From Kutzneria kofuensis (GTDB lineage Bacteria; Actinomycetota; Actinomycetes; Mycobacteriales; Pseudonocardiaceae), in contig NZ_JACHIR010000005.1 of NCBI RefSeq assembly GCF_014203355.1, positions 113,352 through 177,351 on the forward strand: a stretch of 64,000 bases of DNA, read 5' to 3'. This document shows, one piece after another, positions 33,500-41,617 of this stretch (positions are counted from its first letter, which is position 1; the number at the start of each line of letters is the position of its first letter). The notes below the pieces were generated by a model. It worked only from the letters and a program-made list of their open reading frames with translations, ran no database searches and had not been told where the DNA came from. Both the position numbers and the translations under genes were made by a program.

Positions 33500-34537
33500 T
33501 CAGTTCGCGGGCTTGCGCGCCACGATCAGGTCACGCACGATCGCCTGGTCCACCCGGTGGCGGAAACCCAGATAGGCGTCCGAGTCCTGAACCTGCAGCC
33601 CGTTGTCGCGCAGGATCCCGGCGAGGGCGTCCCGATCGCCCACATAGGTGTTCCACGACAGGCCCAGCGCGCCGCCGGGACGCACCAGCTGGACCCACAC
33701 CGGCACGGCGCTCTCCAGCAGCCGCAGGGGGCTGCGCGACAGCGCGTCCTCCCGCGTCGAGCCGTGCTGCACCCCGTAGGGCGTGTCGGTGACGAGGATG
33801 TCGAAGCTGTCCCGGCCGAAGAACTCCCGGGCCCGCAGGGTGTCGGCGTTGACGTAGTCGATGGTGCGGACCTCGCCGGCCTTGTACAGCTCCTTGGTCA
33901 CGCCGAAGCCGATCTCCAGCCGGCGGCCGAGCATCTCGCGGTTGCGCCGCACCGGCACGGTCTGCGCGGTGTGCTTGAGCCGCTTGTTCTTCAGCCACGT
34001 GCGGATGAAGTGCGAGTACGCCTCGAAGTCCTTGCCGTCGATGTCCACACCGTACGCGTCGAAGCCGTACATGCTGGCCTGGTTCAGCGTGGTCCCGCGG
34101 CCGCACATCGGGTCGAACACGCGCAGCGGGCGGCTCAGGAAGTCCCGGGGCGCGTCGGTGGACACCGCGGTGACGTTCAGCAGCAGCTTGGTGAACTGCT
34201 CGTTGGTCTTGCCGACGTACTTCTGGATGGTCAGCAGGTCGCTGGAGAACCGGTCCAACGGGGTGAACGGCAACGGTTTCAACAGCTCGCCGCGCACCTC
34301 GAACAGCGCGTACACCGAGGACAGGTTGGACAGCGCCGAGATGTCCTCATCGGACAGATCGTCGGCCACCATGCGCAGGTACGGCACGCCGCCGATGGTG
34401 GTGTCGGCCAGCTCGTGCACCCGACCGTCCAGAATGGTCTGCCCGAACACCCCGATCTCGCTGCGCATCATCTGCTGCGCGGTCTCGGCGTAGACCCGGT
34501 TGGTGGACGGCGAGATGAGGATCGCGTACTCCGGCAT
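33500..34537 (-). CDS. SAM-dependent methyltransferase, Trm11/RlmL-like
   Basis: A 345-residue class I methyltransferase with a long N-terminal part (about 130 residues, MPEYAILISPSTNRVYAET) resembling RNA-guanine N2 methyltransferases of the Trm11/TrmG10 group. The SAM-binding motif FDPMCGRGTT is at residues 141-150, and the amine-methylating motif is DTPYG, in place of NPPY or DPPY. Proteins of this group normally modify tRNA or rRNA. Its place inside a biosynthetic cluster, next to SurE, suggests either N-methylation of the product or a self-resistance RNA modification. ATG 34537 has GGGGAG 7 nt upstream. Confidence 0.8.
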   Translation of the reverse strand: MPEYAILISPSTNRVYAETAQQMMRSEIGVFGQTILDGRVHELADTTIGGVPYLRMVADDLSDEDISALSNLSSVYALFEVRGELLKPLPFTPLDRFSSDLLTIQKYVGKTNEQFTKLLLNVTAVSTDAPRDFLSRPLRVFDPMCGRGTTLNQASMYGFDAYGVDIDGKDFEAYSHFIRTWLKNKRLKHTAQTVPVRRNREMLGRRLEIGFGVTKELYKAGEVRTIDYVNADTLRAREFFGRDSFDILVTDTPYGVQHGSTREDALSRSPLRLLESAVPVWVQLVRPGGALGLSWNTYVGDRDALAGILRDNGLQVQDSDAYLGFRHRVDQAIVRDLIVARKPAN

Positions 34538-34569
34538 CTCAGCTCCCCGCCCTCGGGGTGACGCGGACG

Positions 34570-35496
34570 TCACGGACTTCGGACGGCATGTTCGGGTTGC
34601 TCCTGAAGACTTTCGGGGATGTGCCGGGGCTGTGATCCTACCAGCCGGTGGCCGGTCGCGATCTCGGCCGCCGGCGAACCGCCGCGCGGCCAACGGTCGC
34701 GGATCCGCTCCAGCAGCCGACCGCGCCAGCCGGCGTCGGGCCGCGGGGCGTGCGGCAGTGCCAACCACGTCAACGTGACCTCGCCGCGCAGGAGCGCACC
34801 ACTGTCGCCATCGGCATCGAGCTCCCGCGTGGTCTGGTCGAACACCATGCGCACCGCCGTCGCGCCGCCCGGCTCCGTGCGCCGTTCCAGCCGTCCAATA
34901 GAGGTGCCGAAGGTGGCCAGCGGCCGCCAGGCGACGCCCGCCGGGTCGGTCGGCGGCGCCGCCGGCAGGTTCACGTTCAGCGCCCCACCGGGCGGGACCG
35001 GCTCCAGCGCCAGCGCCGCGACCACCGCGGCGACGACCTGCTCGCACAGCGTCCACCGGACCTCCTTGGACTGCCTGCCGACCGACACGGCCAGGGCGGG
35101 GATGCCGGCCAGGCCGGCGGTCAACGCGGCGCCCACGGTCGCCGAGTGCACCACGCCGATGCCGGTGTTGGCGCCGTGGTTGACGCCGGCGAGCACCATG
35201 TCCGGCCGCGACCCCAGCGCGCCGTTCGCGACCAGCGTCACCAGCGTGGCCGGGTAGGCGGGGGCCTGGTACACCGGCACGCCGGCCAACCCGTGGCCGG
35301 ACCAGTCCACCTCGTCCGCCCGGACCCAGACGCCGGCGAACTCGCCCAGCGCCATGGCACTGCCCGACTGGTCCCGGTCCGGCGCGACCACGAGCGGCCG
35401 CGCGCCGGCGGCCCGCACCGCCCGGGCCGCGGACACCAGGCCGGTGGCGGCGATGCCGTCGTCGTTGGTGACCAGCACCAGCGGCTGCGCGCTCAT
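34570..35496 (-). CDS. surE: SurE-like 5'/3'-nucleotidase or phosphatase
   Basis: A 308-residue SurE-family phosphatase. The metal-binding motif VTNDDGI (D12, D13) is intact, as are DQSGSAMA and GVNHGANTG. SurE enzymes dephosphorylate nucleoside monophosphates and related phosphate esters. Within this cluster it may remove a phosphate from a sugar or nucleoside intermediate or release a phosphorylated, inactive precursor. The C-terminal tail beyond about residue 255 is Arg- and Pro-rich and longer than usual. It overlaps the upstream glycosyltransferase stop by 4 bases. Confidence 0.9.
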   Translation of the reverse strand: MSAQPLVLVTNDDGIAATGLVSAARAVRAAGARPLVVAPDRDQSGSAMALGEFAGVWVRADEVDWSGHGLAGVPVYQAPAYPATLVTLVANGALGSRPDMVLAGVNHGANTGIGVVHSATVGAALTAGLAGIPALAVSVGRQSKEVRWTLCEQVVAAVVAALALEPVPPGGALNVNLPAAPPTDPAGVAWRPLATFGTSIGRLERRTEPGGATAVRMVFDQTTRELDADGDSGALLRGEVTLTWLALPHAPRPDAGWRGRLLERIRDRWPRGGSPAAEIATGHRLVGSQPRHIPESLQEQPEHAVRSP

Positions 35497-36632
35497 CCCA
35501 CCGGCTCCTTCACGACCATGCGGTAGCGGGCGACCAGCGTCGGGACCACCTGGCCGGCGACGAGCCGGGCGACGTCCCGCCGGGCCTCCCGGCCGGCGAG
35601 GGCGAGCCGCTCCGGGTCGGCGAGGCACGCCGCCAGGGCGTCGGCCAGCGCGTCCGGGTCGTCCGGCGGGACCAACCAGCCGGTGCGCCCGGGTCGGACG
35701 ATGTCGTCGAACCCGCTGCCGGCCGTGGCCAGCACCGGCTTGCCCCGGGCCATCGCCTCCAGGCACGTGTAGGGGAAGTTCTCGTACCGGGACGGCAGCA
35801 CCACCAGGTCGCACCGGTCGATCTCGGCGCGCATCGCCGCCGGGGGCTGCGCCGGCAGGAAGCGGCAATCCACCCCGGCCGGCCGATCCTGCAGCCGGTC
35901 GCGGACGAGGTCGGTGACCGACCGACCCTGCCAGCGGGTGTCGCCGCCGGCGAAGGTCAGTTCGGCCGGCGCGGCGAAGTGCCGGGCGACCGCCTCGGCG
36001 AGGGTGAGCACGCCCTTGCGGTGCTCCATCCGCCCGAAGTACAGCAGCCGTGGCGGCCCGTCGCGGCGGGCTGCGGGCGCCGGCACCAGCCAGTCCGCGG
36101 CGACGGGGTTGGGGATGACCACAGGTGGCTCCGGCAGGTCCCACAGCGCGACGGCTTCCCGCGCCAGCCACCGGCTGGGGCTGGTCAGCTGGGCGGAGTG
36201 CCGGACCTGCCGGCGCTCCAGGTCCATTCGCCGCTGGTCGTCCCGGTAGATGCGGCCGCCGCCGTTACGGCGGATCAGCAGTTCCAACGGCAGGTGCAGG
36301 CGGGTGGTGACCGGCGGCGCGCCCGGCGACTCGGCCACCAGCGCGGCCACACCGCAGTAGTCGGCGGCCTCGATCACGTCCGGCCGGTCCGCCGCCGGCA
36401 GGTCCAGCCACGCGTCCCGGAACGCCTGCGCGCAGCCGAACGCGTCAGCCGGGTCGCAGACCACGGGCCGCACGCCGGCGTCCGCGGCGCGGCCGTCCCG
36501 CGCGGTGGCGGCGAAGACCGTCACCCGATGGCCGAGCGCCGCCACGGCGGCCGCGGTCACCCGGCAGTACGTGCCGATGCCGCCGCCGGGCTCGTCCTCG
36601 AACCACTCGGGTGTCATGAGTCCGAGGTGCAC
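35493..36632 (-). CDS. GT4-family glycosyltransferase
   Basis: A 379-residue GT-B glycosyltransferase of family 4. The N-terminal LMTPEWFEDEPGGGIGTY holds the Gly-rich acceptor loop; the C-terminal half has LLYFGRMEHRKG and the nucleotide-sugar motif SRYENFPYTCLEAMARGKPVLAT (E...E pattern, here in parts). GTG 36632 has GGAGG 6 nt upstream and overlaps the preceding gene's end; ATG 36617 is the alternative. No membrane segment is present. It could use the UDP-xylose made by the cluster, or another UDP- or GDP-sugar. Confidence 0.9.
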   Translation of the reverse strand: MHLGLMTPEWFEDEPGGGIGTYCRVTAAAVAALGHRVTVFAATARDGRAADAGVRPVVCDPADAFGCAQAFRDAWLDLPAADRPDVIEAADYCGVAALVAESPGAPPVTTRLHLPLELLIRRNGGGRIYRDDQRRMDLERRQVRHSAQLTSPSRWLAREAVALWDLPEPPVVIPNPVAADWLVPAPAARRDGPPRLLYFGRMEHRKGVLTLAEAVARHFAAPAELTFAGGDTRWQGRSVTDLVRDRLQDRPAGVDCRFLPAQPPAAMRAEIDRCDLVVLPSRYENFPYTCLEAMARGKPVLATAGSGFDDIVRPGRTGWLVPPDDPDALADALAACLADPERLALAGREARRDVARLVAGQVVPTLVARYRMVVKEPVG

Positions 36633-37495
36633 CCGGCGCCTCCGTGCTCGGACCGGGTCGGGACCGCGCCGCGCCGGCTGATGCCGTGCCGGTAGCGGGC
36701 GAACCCGTCGATCATGGTGTCGGCGATGGCGAAGTTGTGCCGGCGGCCGGCGGCCCGATCCGCCGGCGACAGCGAGCCGCCCTCCTGGTGGTACACCGCA
36801 GCCTCCGGCACGTACCGGAACTTCCGGCCGGCCTCGTGCAGCCGGTAGCCCAGTTCGATGTCCTCGTACCCCCACCGCCCGTCGAACACCGCCGCGAACC
36901 TCAGCTCGCCCAGGCAGTCCCGGTGCATCGCCATGTTGCACGCGTACATGCAGTCGTACGGGCGGGGATGGTCGGCCAGGGCGAGCAGTTCGGGCATCCG
37001 GCGCTCCACCGGGCTGCCGTAGTTGCTGGTCGACGCGACCGGCTCCAGCTTGTCCAGCAACCCGCGGTCGGCGGCCAGCTCGTCGGCTCCGACCGGCGCG
37101 CTGTCGACGAACACCCGGTGGCCGACGAACACGGTGTCGCGCCGTCCGCCGGCCAGCCGCCGGTAGGTCTCGACCAGGCCCTCGGCGGGGATGCAGTCCG
37201 CGTCGAGGAACACCAGGCACTCGTGCCGGGCGTGGTCCACGCCGAGGTTGCGGGCGGCGCCGGGCTGGAAGTTCCGGCCGGCCAGGTCGCGCCGGGCGAC
37301 CAGCCGGACGCCGTCGTTGTGCCGCACGAACTCGCCGGCCCGCCGGTGGAACTCCGCGCCGCTGTCGTTGTCGACGACAAGGACCTCCCACGGCGCGGCC
37401 AGCAGCCGGCAGTCGTGCACCACCGCGGCCAGCGTGCGGTGCAGGATGGGCCACGCCTCGTAGGACGGGACGATGACCGACACGCCGGTGGTCAC
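36614..37495 (-). CDS. GT2-family glycosyltransferase
   Basis: A 293-residue GT-A glycosyltransferase. It opens with GVSVIVPSYEAWPILHRTL and has the metal-binding DxD-like FLDADCIPAEGL and the later RWGYEDIELGYRL, the typical GT2 acceptor region. It resembles family members that decorate polysaccharides or natural products. GTG 37495 overlaps the stop of the radical SAM gene upstream (GTGA), and its 3' end overlaps the GT4 gene, so all three are one coupled unit. The donor sugar is unknown. Confidence 0.9.
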   Translation of the reverse strand: MTTGVSVIVPSYEAWPILHRTLAAVVHDCRLLAAPWEVLVVDNDSGAEFHRRAGEFVRHNDGVRLVARRDLAGRNFQPGAARNLGVDHARHECLVFLDADCIPAEGLVETYRRLAGGRRDTVFVGHRVFVDSAPVGADELAADRGLLDKLEPVASTSNYGSPVERRMPELLALADHPRPYDCMYACNMAMHRDCLGELRFAAVFDGRWGYEDIELGYRLHEAGRKFRYVPEAAVYHQEGGSLSPADRAAGRRHNFAIADTMIDGFARYRHGISRRGAVPTRSEHGGAGCTSDS

Positions 37496-38580
37496 GCCGG
37501 GCCCCCGGCCACGCTCGGCATCCCGATCATGGTCAGCCGGCCGGCCTCCTCGTTGAAGCTGCGGTACCGCGAGCAGCTCCGGCAGGCCGGCAGGGTCGCC
37601 GGTCGCAGGTTGGCCAGGCAGCTCCGGTACGCGTCGCCGGCCAGCATCTCCGCCACCGACTGGGTGGCCAGCCGGCCGATCCGGTTGGGCTCGTCCTGCA
37701 CGTGGCAGCACGGGTAGACGTCGCCGTCCGGCTGGATCACGAAGTGCCCCATGGGAACCACGCAGTCGCCGGTGAACGGACCGTCGTGGTGCAGCCGGTC
37801 CAGCTCCACGCTGACCCCGGCCTCGGCCGCCCGCTCGGCCAACTCCCGCAGGTGGCCGCGCACCTCGGCGACGGCCTCGTCGGTCAGCCGCTCGGTCTTC
37901 GCCTCGTCCGCCCACGGCCCCCAGTCGTTCTCCGCCACCCCGGACAGCGAGTCCAGCCACGCCATGTCCAGGCCGACCGGGAACACCCGGAGGTGGTCCG
38001 GGGTGACCGGCAGCGTGAGCAGGTCCTTCACCGTGGCGGCGGTGGAGGCCGACACGACCGTGTTGACCACCAACCGGATGTGCGGCGCCAGCTCGCGCAG
38101 CCGGGCCATGCCCTTGGTGGCGCGCCGGAACAGTCCGCGCATCTTGCGGACCTCGTCGTGCACCGCCGGATCGGCGCTGTCCAGCGAGACGGTGATCTGC
38201 TCCAGTCCCTTCAGCGCCGCCAGCCGCCGGACCCGCTCCTCGTCGAGCAGGCTGCCGTTGGTGATGATCGCGGTGTGCACGCCGAGCGAGTCGACGTGCT
38301 CGATGATCGGCAGGAAGTCCGGGTACAGCATCGGCTCGCCGCCGGTGAACAGCACGTGGGCCAGGCCGAGCCCGGCGAGCTCGTCGAACAGCTCCTGCCA
38401 CCGGCTGACCGGCAGCATGCCGTCCCGGCTGTACTTCCACACGCCGCAGAACTTGCACTTGGCGTTGCAGCGCCAGTCCAGCCGCACCTCGATCTCGAAG
38501 CGGCCGATGGGGCGCAGCTCCCGGTACGCGGCCAGGAACTCCTCGCGGTGGTCCTGGATGTGCTGCTGCACGATCTGCAT
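37492..38580 (-). CDS. Radical SAM/SPASM enzyme 1
   Basis: A 362-residue radical SAM enzyme. The cluster-binding motif CxxxCxxC is C38, C42 and C45 (RCNAKCKFC), followed by the SAM-binding TGGEP and SLDSADPAVHDEVR. A C-terminal auxiliary-cluster region is suggested by GDCVVPMG, YPCCH and CRSCSRY. Relatives include sugar dehydrogenases and epimerases such as BtrN and also peptide-modifying maturases. Since it is coupled to a glycosyltransferase and no precursor peptide is seen, sugar chemistry is the better guess. The start lies 1 bp after the DUF362 stop. Confidence 0.88.
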   Translation of the reverse strand: MQIVQQHIQDHREEFLAAYRELRPIGRFEIEVRLDWRCNAKCKFCGVWKYSRDGMLPVSRWQELFDELAGLGLAHVLFTGGEPMLYPDFLPIIEHVDSLGVHTAIITNGSLLDEERVRRLAALKGLEQITVSLDSADPAVHDEVRKMRGLFRRATKGMARLRELAPHIRLVVNTVVSASTAATVKDLLTLPVTPDHLRVFPVGLDMAWLDSLSGVAENDWGPWADEAKTERLTDEAVAEVRGHLRELAERAAEAGVSVELDRLHHDGPFTGDCVVPMGHFVIQPDGDVYPCCHVQDEPNRIGRLATQSVAEMLAGDAYRSCLANLRPATLPACRSCSRYRSFNEEAGRLTMIGMPSVAGGPA

Positions 38581-38581
38581 G

Positions 38582-39589
38582 TCATCCTCCTCCTTCGGCC
38601 GCGGGTTCCCGCGCGGTGGCAGCGGACAGCAGCCGGAAGGCCTCGATCGCGTGCCAGGGGTTCTTGCCGTGCAGGCGTTCCAGGGTGTGCCCGGACTCGG
38701 TGCGGGCGGCGTCGGCCGGGACCATGAAGTCCGGCAGCGCGGCCGGGACGAAGGGGGCGTCCTGCACCGCCCGCAGCGTCGCCTCGTCCACGTCGGCCGG
38801 GTCGTGGCCGAGGAACAGCCCGATGTCCGGGACGAACGACGGCGACGACAGCCCCCAGCAGTCGCAGTACGGGTGCACGTTGAGCGCCACGTTCAGGCAC
38901 AGCACCTTCTCCCGCTCGAAGCCGCGCAGCACCTCGTGGGCCGAGCGGGCCAGCGCGTAGGAGAAGTGCCGGCCGCCGTCGGTGTCCTGCGCGAGCGCCT
39001 CGTGCGGCCGCTCGGTCCGCTCCAGCACGTCCAGTCGCCAGTTGTCGTGGTTCTCGAAGGTGTGGATGTGGTTGCGCGTCTGCTGCGCGACGCAGCCGAT
39101 GCCGATGTTCTTGATCGCCGCGCCGAATCCGCAGGATGCGTGCCCCTTCGCGTGCGAGACCACGATCAGCCCGTCGGCGTGGGCGACCATGCCGGACACC
39201 TTGATCTCGTCGAAGTACGGCGAGTCGGTGACCGCCCGGTCCTCCAGGTAGCGGTCCACCACACCGGAGATGGGGTACACGGGCGCGCCGAGCGTCTCCT
39301 GCGTGTAGCCGCGCTGCCAGGCCGTGCGCACGGCGCGGTGCTCGTCGACCACGTAGAGGAAGTTGTCCCGGTCGGCGAACCGGTCCACCAGCGCTCGCAC
39401 GAACTGCGGGTGCACGGTGGTGTAGCTGTCCGGGCCGCCGACGTGCATCTTGATCGCGATCTTGTCGCGGGCGCCGAACGCCTCCTCCGGGCGCAGCCGC
39501 GCGAGCAGGTCACGGAACCTGCGCAGCAGCGTGGCGTCCCGGCTGACCTCCGCGATCTGCGCCGGCAGCGCGTACACGTGCTCGCCCAT
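38582..39589 (-). CDS. DUF362 protein with LarA-like active-site residues
   Basis: A 335-residue DUF362-family protein without a ferredoxin domain. Family hallmarks are GFGAAIKNIGIGC (residues 154-166), NVHPYCDCWG and DIGLFLGHDPADVDEA. The residues H84 (in EHR), H150, K160 and H176 have spacings of 66, 10 and 16. LarA's general bases H108 and H174, cofactor-bound K184 and nickel ligand H200 have exactly the same spacings. The local contexts also agree: HR after a hydrophobic strand, and H-x3-GF-x4-K. I infer a LarA-like fold that may bind the nickel-pincer nucleotide made by larBCE at 25-28 kb. Its reaction could be racemisation or epimerisation of a hydroxyl carbon in a sugar or acid intermediate. 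Its 5' end overlaps the GT2 gene by 80 bases. Confidence 0.82.
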   Translation of the reverse strand: MGEHVYALPAQIAEVSRDATLLRRFRDLLARLRPEEAFGARDKIAIKMHVGGPDSYTTVHPQFVRALVDRFADRDNFLYVVDEHRAVRTAWQRGYTQETLGAPVYPISGVVDRYLEDRAVTDSPYFDEIKVSGMVAHADGLIVVSHAKGHASCGFGAAIKNIGIGCVAQQTRNHIHTFENHDNWRLDVLERTERPHEALAQDTDGGRHFSYALARSAHEVLRGFEREKVLCLNVALNVHPYCDCWGLSSPSFVPDIGLFLGHDPADVDEATLRAVQDAPFVPAALPDFMVPADAARTESGHTLERLHGKNPWHAIEAFRLLSAATAREPAAEGGG

Positions 39590-40586
39590 CCTGTCCCTCC
39601 CTCACCGGTGCCGTCACGTCCTCGGAGGCGGCCGGCCGGATCCGGCCGACCAGGTAGCCGACGCCGGCCGCGGTCATCGCGGCCGCGTGCAGCCCGACCA
39701 GCGGCAGCACCGGAAACCGCCGGTCGCGTTTGGACCATCCACGCGGATTGCGGGCACCGGCGGCGATCCAGAGCGCCGCGCCGGCCAGCAGCCGCACGGC
39801 CGGGACGCTCGGCACCGCCGCGGCCACCGCGGCACCGGCGAGCAGACACGCGGCCGACCGCATGGTGGCCCGCCGCCAGCCGAACAGGTCCGGGAAGCCG
39901 GGACCGTGCCGGCGCGCCAGCAGGCCGAGCGCGACGCCTTCCCGGTACAGCTTGGTCAACGCGGCGGGCACGCTCTCCCGCGCGATGTGCTCCGGCCGGT
40001 GGCCGAGGGCACCGACCCGCGCGCCGACGGCCCGAAGGCGCACCGCCAGATCCTTGTCCTCACAGGCGGGCAGCCGCTCGTCGAACGGCACCGCCGCCAG
40101 GATTTCCTTGCGGGCCAGCAGATGCACGGTGCTGCACCGTTCCACGAACGGATCGTCGGTGGACGTCGGGTAGACGGTCGTGGTCAGCGCGGCCAGCCAC
40201 GGCCGGCGGCCGGGCGGCGTGGTCAGCGTGAACCGGCCGAGCAGCACGTCGTACTCGTGGACCGGCACACGCTCCACTTCGGCCAGCCAGTCCGGACCGA
40301 CCCGCACGTCCGCACTGACGAAGGCCACCCAGGGGTGGCGGGCCGCGGCGACGCCGGCGTTGCGCTGGTGGGCGTAGCCGGCGCGGGTGCACCGCACGAC
40401 GTCCAGGTCCAGCACGGGCCGCCAGGCGGTGGCGACCGCGACCGTCGCATCCGTCGACCGGCCGTCCACGACCACCACCTGCACGGCCATCCGGGTGTGC
40501 TCGGCGGCCCCCCGGATCGCCGCGAGACACCCGTCCAGGTAACGGGCCTCGTTGCGGCAGATGACGACCACGCTGATCCCGGCCAT
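39510..40586 (-). CDS. GT2-family glycosyltransferase, membrane-anchored
   Basis: A 358-residue glycosyltransferase. The GT2 domain runs from AGISVVVICRNEARYLDGCL through the sugar-nucleotide site VVVDGRSTDATV, FVSADVRVGPDWL and LPACEDKDLAVRL. The C-terminal part has two or three hydrophobic segments (about residues 240-310, AACLLAGAAVAAAV, LLAGAALWIAAG and LVGLHAAAMTAAGVGYLVG), so it is probably held in the membrane. ATG 40586 overlaps the preceding radical SAM stop by 1 base (TGATG). The acceptor is unknown. Its tail overlaps the DUF362 gene by 80 bases, which is unusually long. Confidence 0.9.
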   Translation of the reverse strand: MAGISVVVICRNEARYLDGCLAAIRGAAEHTRMAVQVVVVDGRSTDATVAVATAWRPVLDLDVVRCTRAGYAHQRNAGVAAARHPWVAFVSADVRVGPDWLAEVERVPVHEYDVLLGRFTLTTPPGRRPWLAALTTTVYPTSTDDPFVERCSTVHLLARKEILAAVPFDERLPACEDKDLAVRLRAVGARVGALGHRPEHIARESVPAALTKLYREGVALGLLARRHGPGFPDLFGWRRATMRSAACLLAGAAVAAAVPSVPAVRLLAGAALWIAAGARNPRGWSKRDRRFPVLPLVGLHAAAMTAAGVGYLVGRIRPAASEDVTAPVREGQDGRARVRAAGADRGGQPGRHAAAQVP

Positions 40587-41617
40587 CAGCCGCTCCCCAC
40601 GACCGGCGGCGGCCCCAGCAGCGGCGACGGGAACCCGACGTAGCACGGGCTCGGGCAGCTGCTGCAGAAGTCCTCCTCGATGGTCTGCACGATCCGACGC
40701 CGCTGGTCGCCGAACCAGACCTCCTCGAACGTGTTCTCCGCGACCGAGCCGAACAGCAGGTCCGACGAGCGCCAGCACGGCCGCACCTCGCCGGTGGGCT
40801 CCAGGAAGAAGCCACCGCGCTGGAAGATGCACGGCGCGGTGCGCCGCTCCCCCCGCAGCGTCGCCTGCAGGCTGCGGTAGAACGACATCGGCGGGCTGAT
40901 CCGGTCCGCGTGCGGCTCCAGCGTGTCCAGGAACGCCACGAACCGGTCGACCATCTCCCGGTCGGCGTGGAACCGGCCGACCCGGTCGGCGTTGTTCATG
41001 TAGACGTCGGTCTCCATCGGGAACGTGAACGACACCGCGATGTCCCGCTCCACGGCGAACTGGAGCACGTCGCCGAGATGGTCGATGTTCTTGTACGTGG
41101 CCGTGGCCGAGACGCCGAGGCTCAGCTGCGTGGCCGGCACGTTCAGCGCGCGCACCGCGTCGATGGTCCGCACGGTCTTCTCGAAGGCCCCCCGGACACC
41201 CCTGATCTCGTCGTGCAGCCGGCCCACGCCGTCCAGGCTGATGAACAGGTAGAGCTTCTTGCCGCGGGAGCGGGCCACGTCGATCACGCCGCGGATGCGC
41301 TCGAAGCTCGGCCGCAGCATGCCGTTGGAGTTCAGCGAGAAGCTCTCCAGGTTGGGGCACGAGTCGACCAGCCGGGCCACCAGCTGCGGCAGGTCCTTGC
41401 GCAGGGTCGGCTCGCCGCCGGTGAAGTTGATGGCCCGCAGCGTGTCCGCCACCGACGCGTGGCCGAAGATCTCGGCGAGCCGGTCGTCGGACAGCCGCTC
41501 ACGCTGGTTGAGGTCGCCCAACGCGCACATGTCGCAGTGCGCGTTGCACAGGTACGTCACCGGGAGGACCGCGACCTCGGGCCAGCCGATCGCGGGGTCA
41601 CGAGGGTACTGGTCCAT
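40586..41617 (-). CDS. Radical SAM/SPASM enzyme 2
   Basis: A 343-residue radical SAM enzyme. The [4Fe-4S] motif is C24, C28 and C31 (CNAHCDMC), with FTGGEPTLRKDL and FISLDGVGRLHDEIRGVRGAF in the barrel. The C-terminal auxiliary region has APCIFQRGG, RPCWRSS and FCSSCPSPCYVG. It is one of three consecutive paralogues (with the next two genes) sharing the SLDG-G-HD and GAF elements. Its stop overlaps the GT2 start. No precursor peptide is visible, so a carbohydrate or polyketide substrate is more plausible. Confidence 0.88.
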   Translation of the reverse strand: MDQYPRDPAIGWPEVAVLPVTYLCNAHCDMCALGDLNQRERLSDDRLAEIFGHASVADTLRAINFTGGEPTLRKDLPQLVARLVDSCPNLESFSLNSNGMLRPSFERIRGVIDVARSRGKKLYLFISLDGVGRLHDEIRGVRGAFEKTVRTIDAVRALNVPATQLSLGVSATATYKNIDHLGDVLQFAVERDIAVSFTFPMETDVYMNNADRVGRFHADREMVDRFVAFLDTLEPHADRISPPMSFYRSLQATLRGERRTAPCIFQRGGFFLEPTGEVRPCWRSSDLLFGSVAENTFEEVWFGDQRRRIVQTIEEDFCSSCPSPCYVGFPSPLLGPPPVVGSG

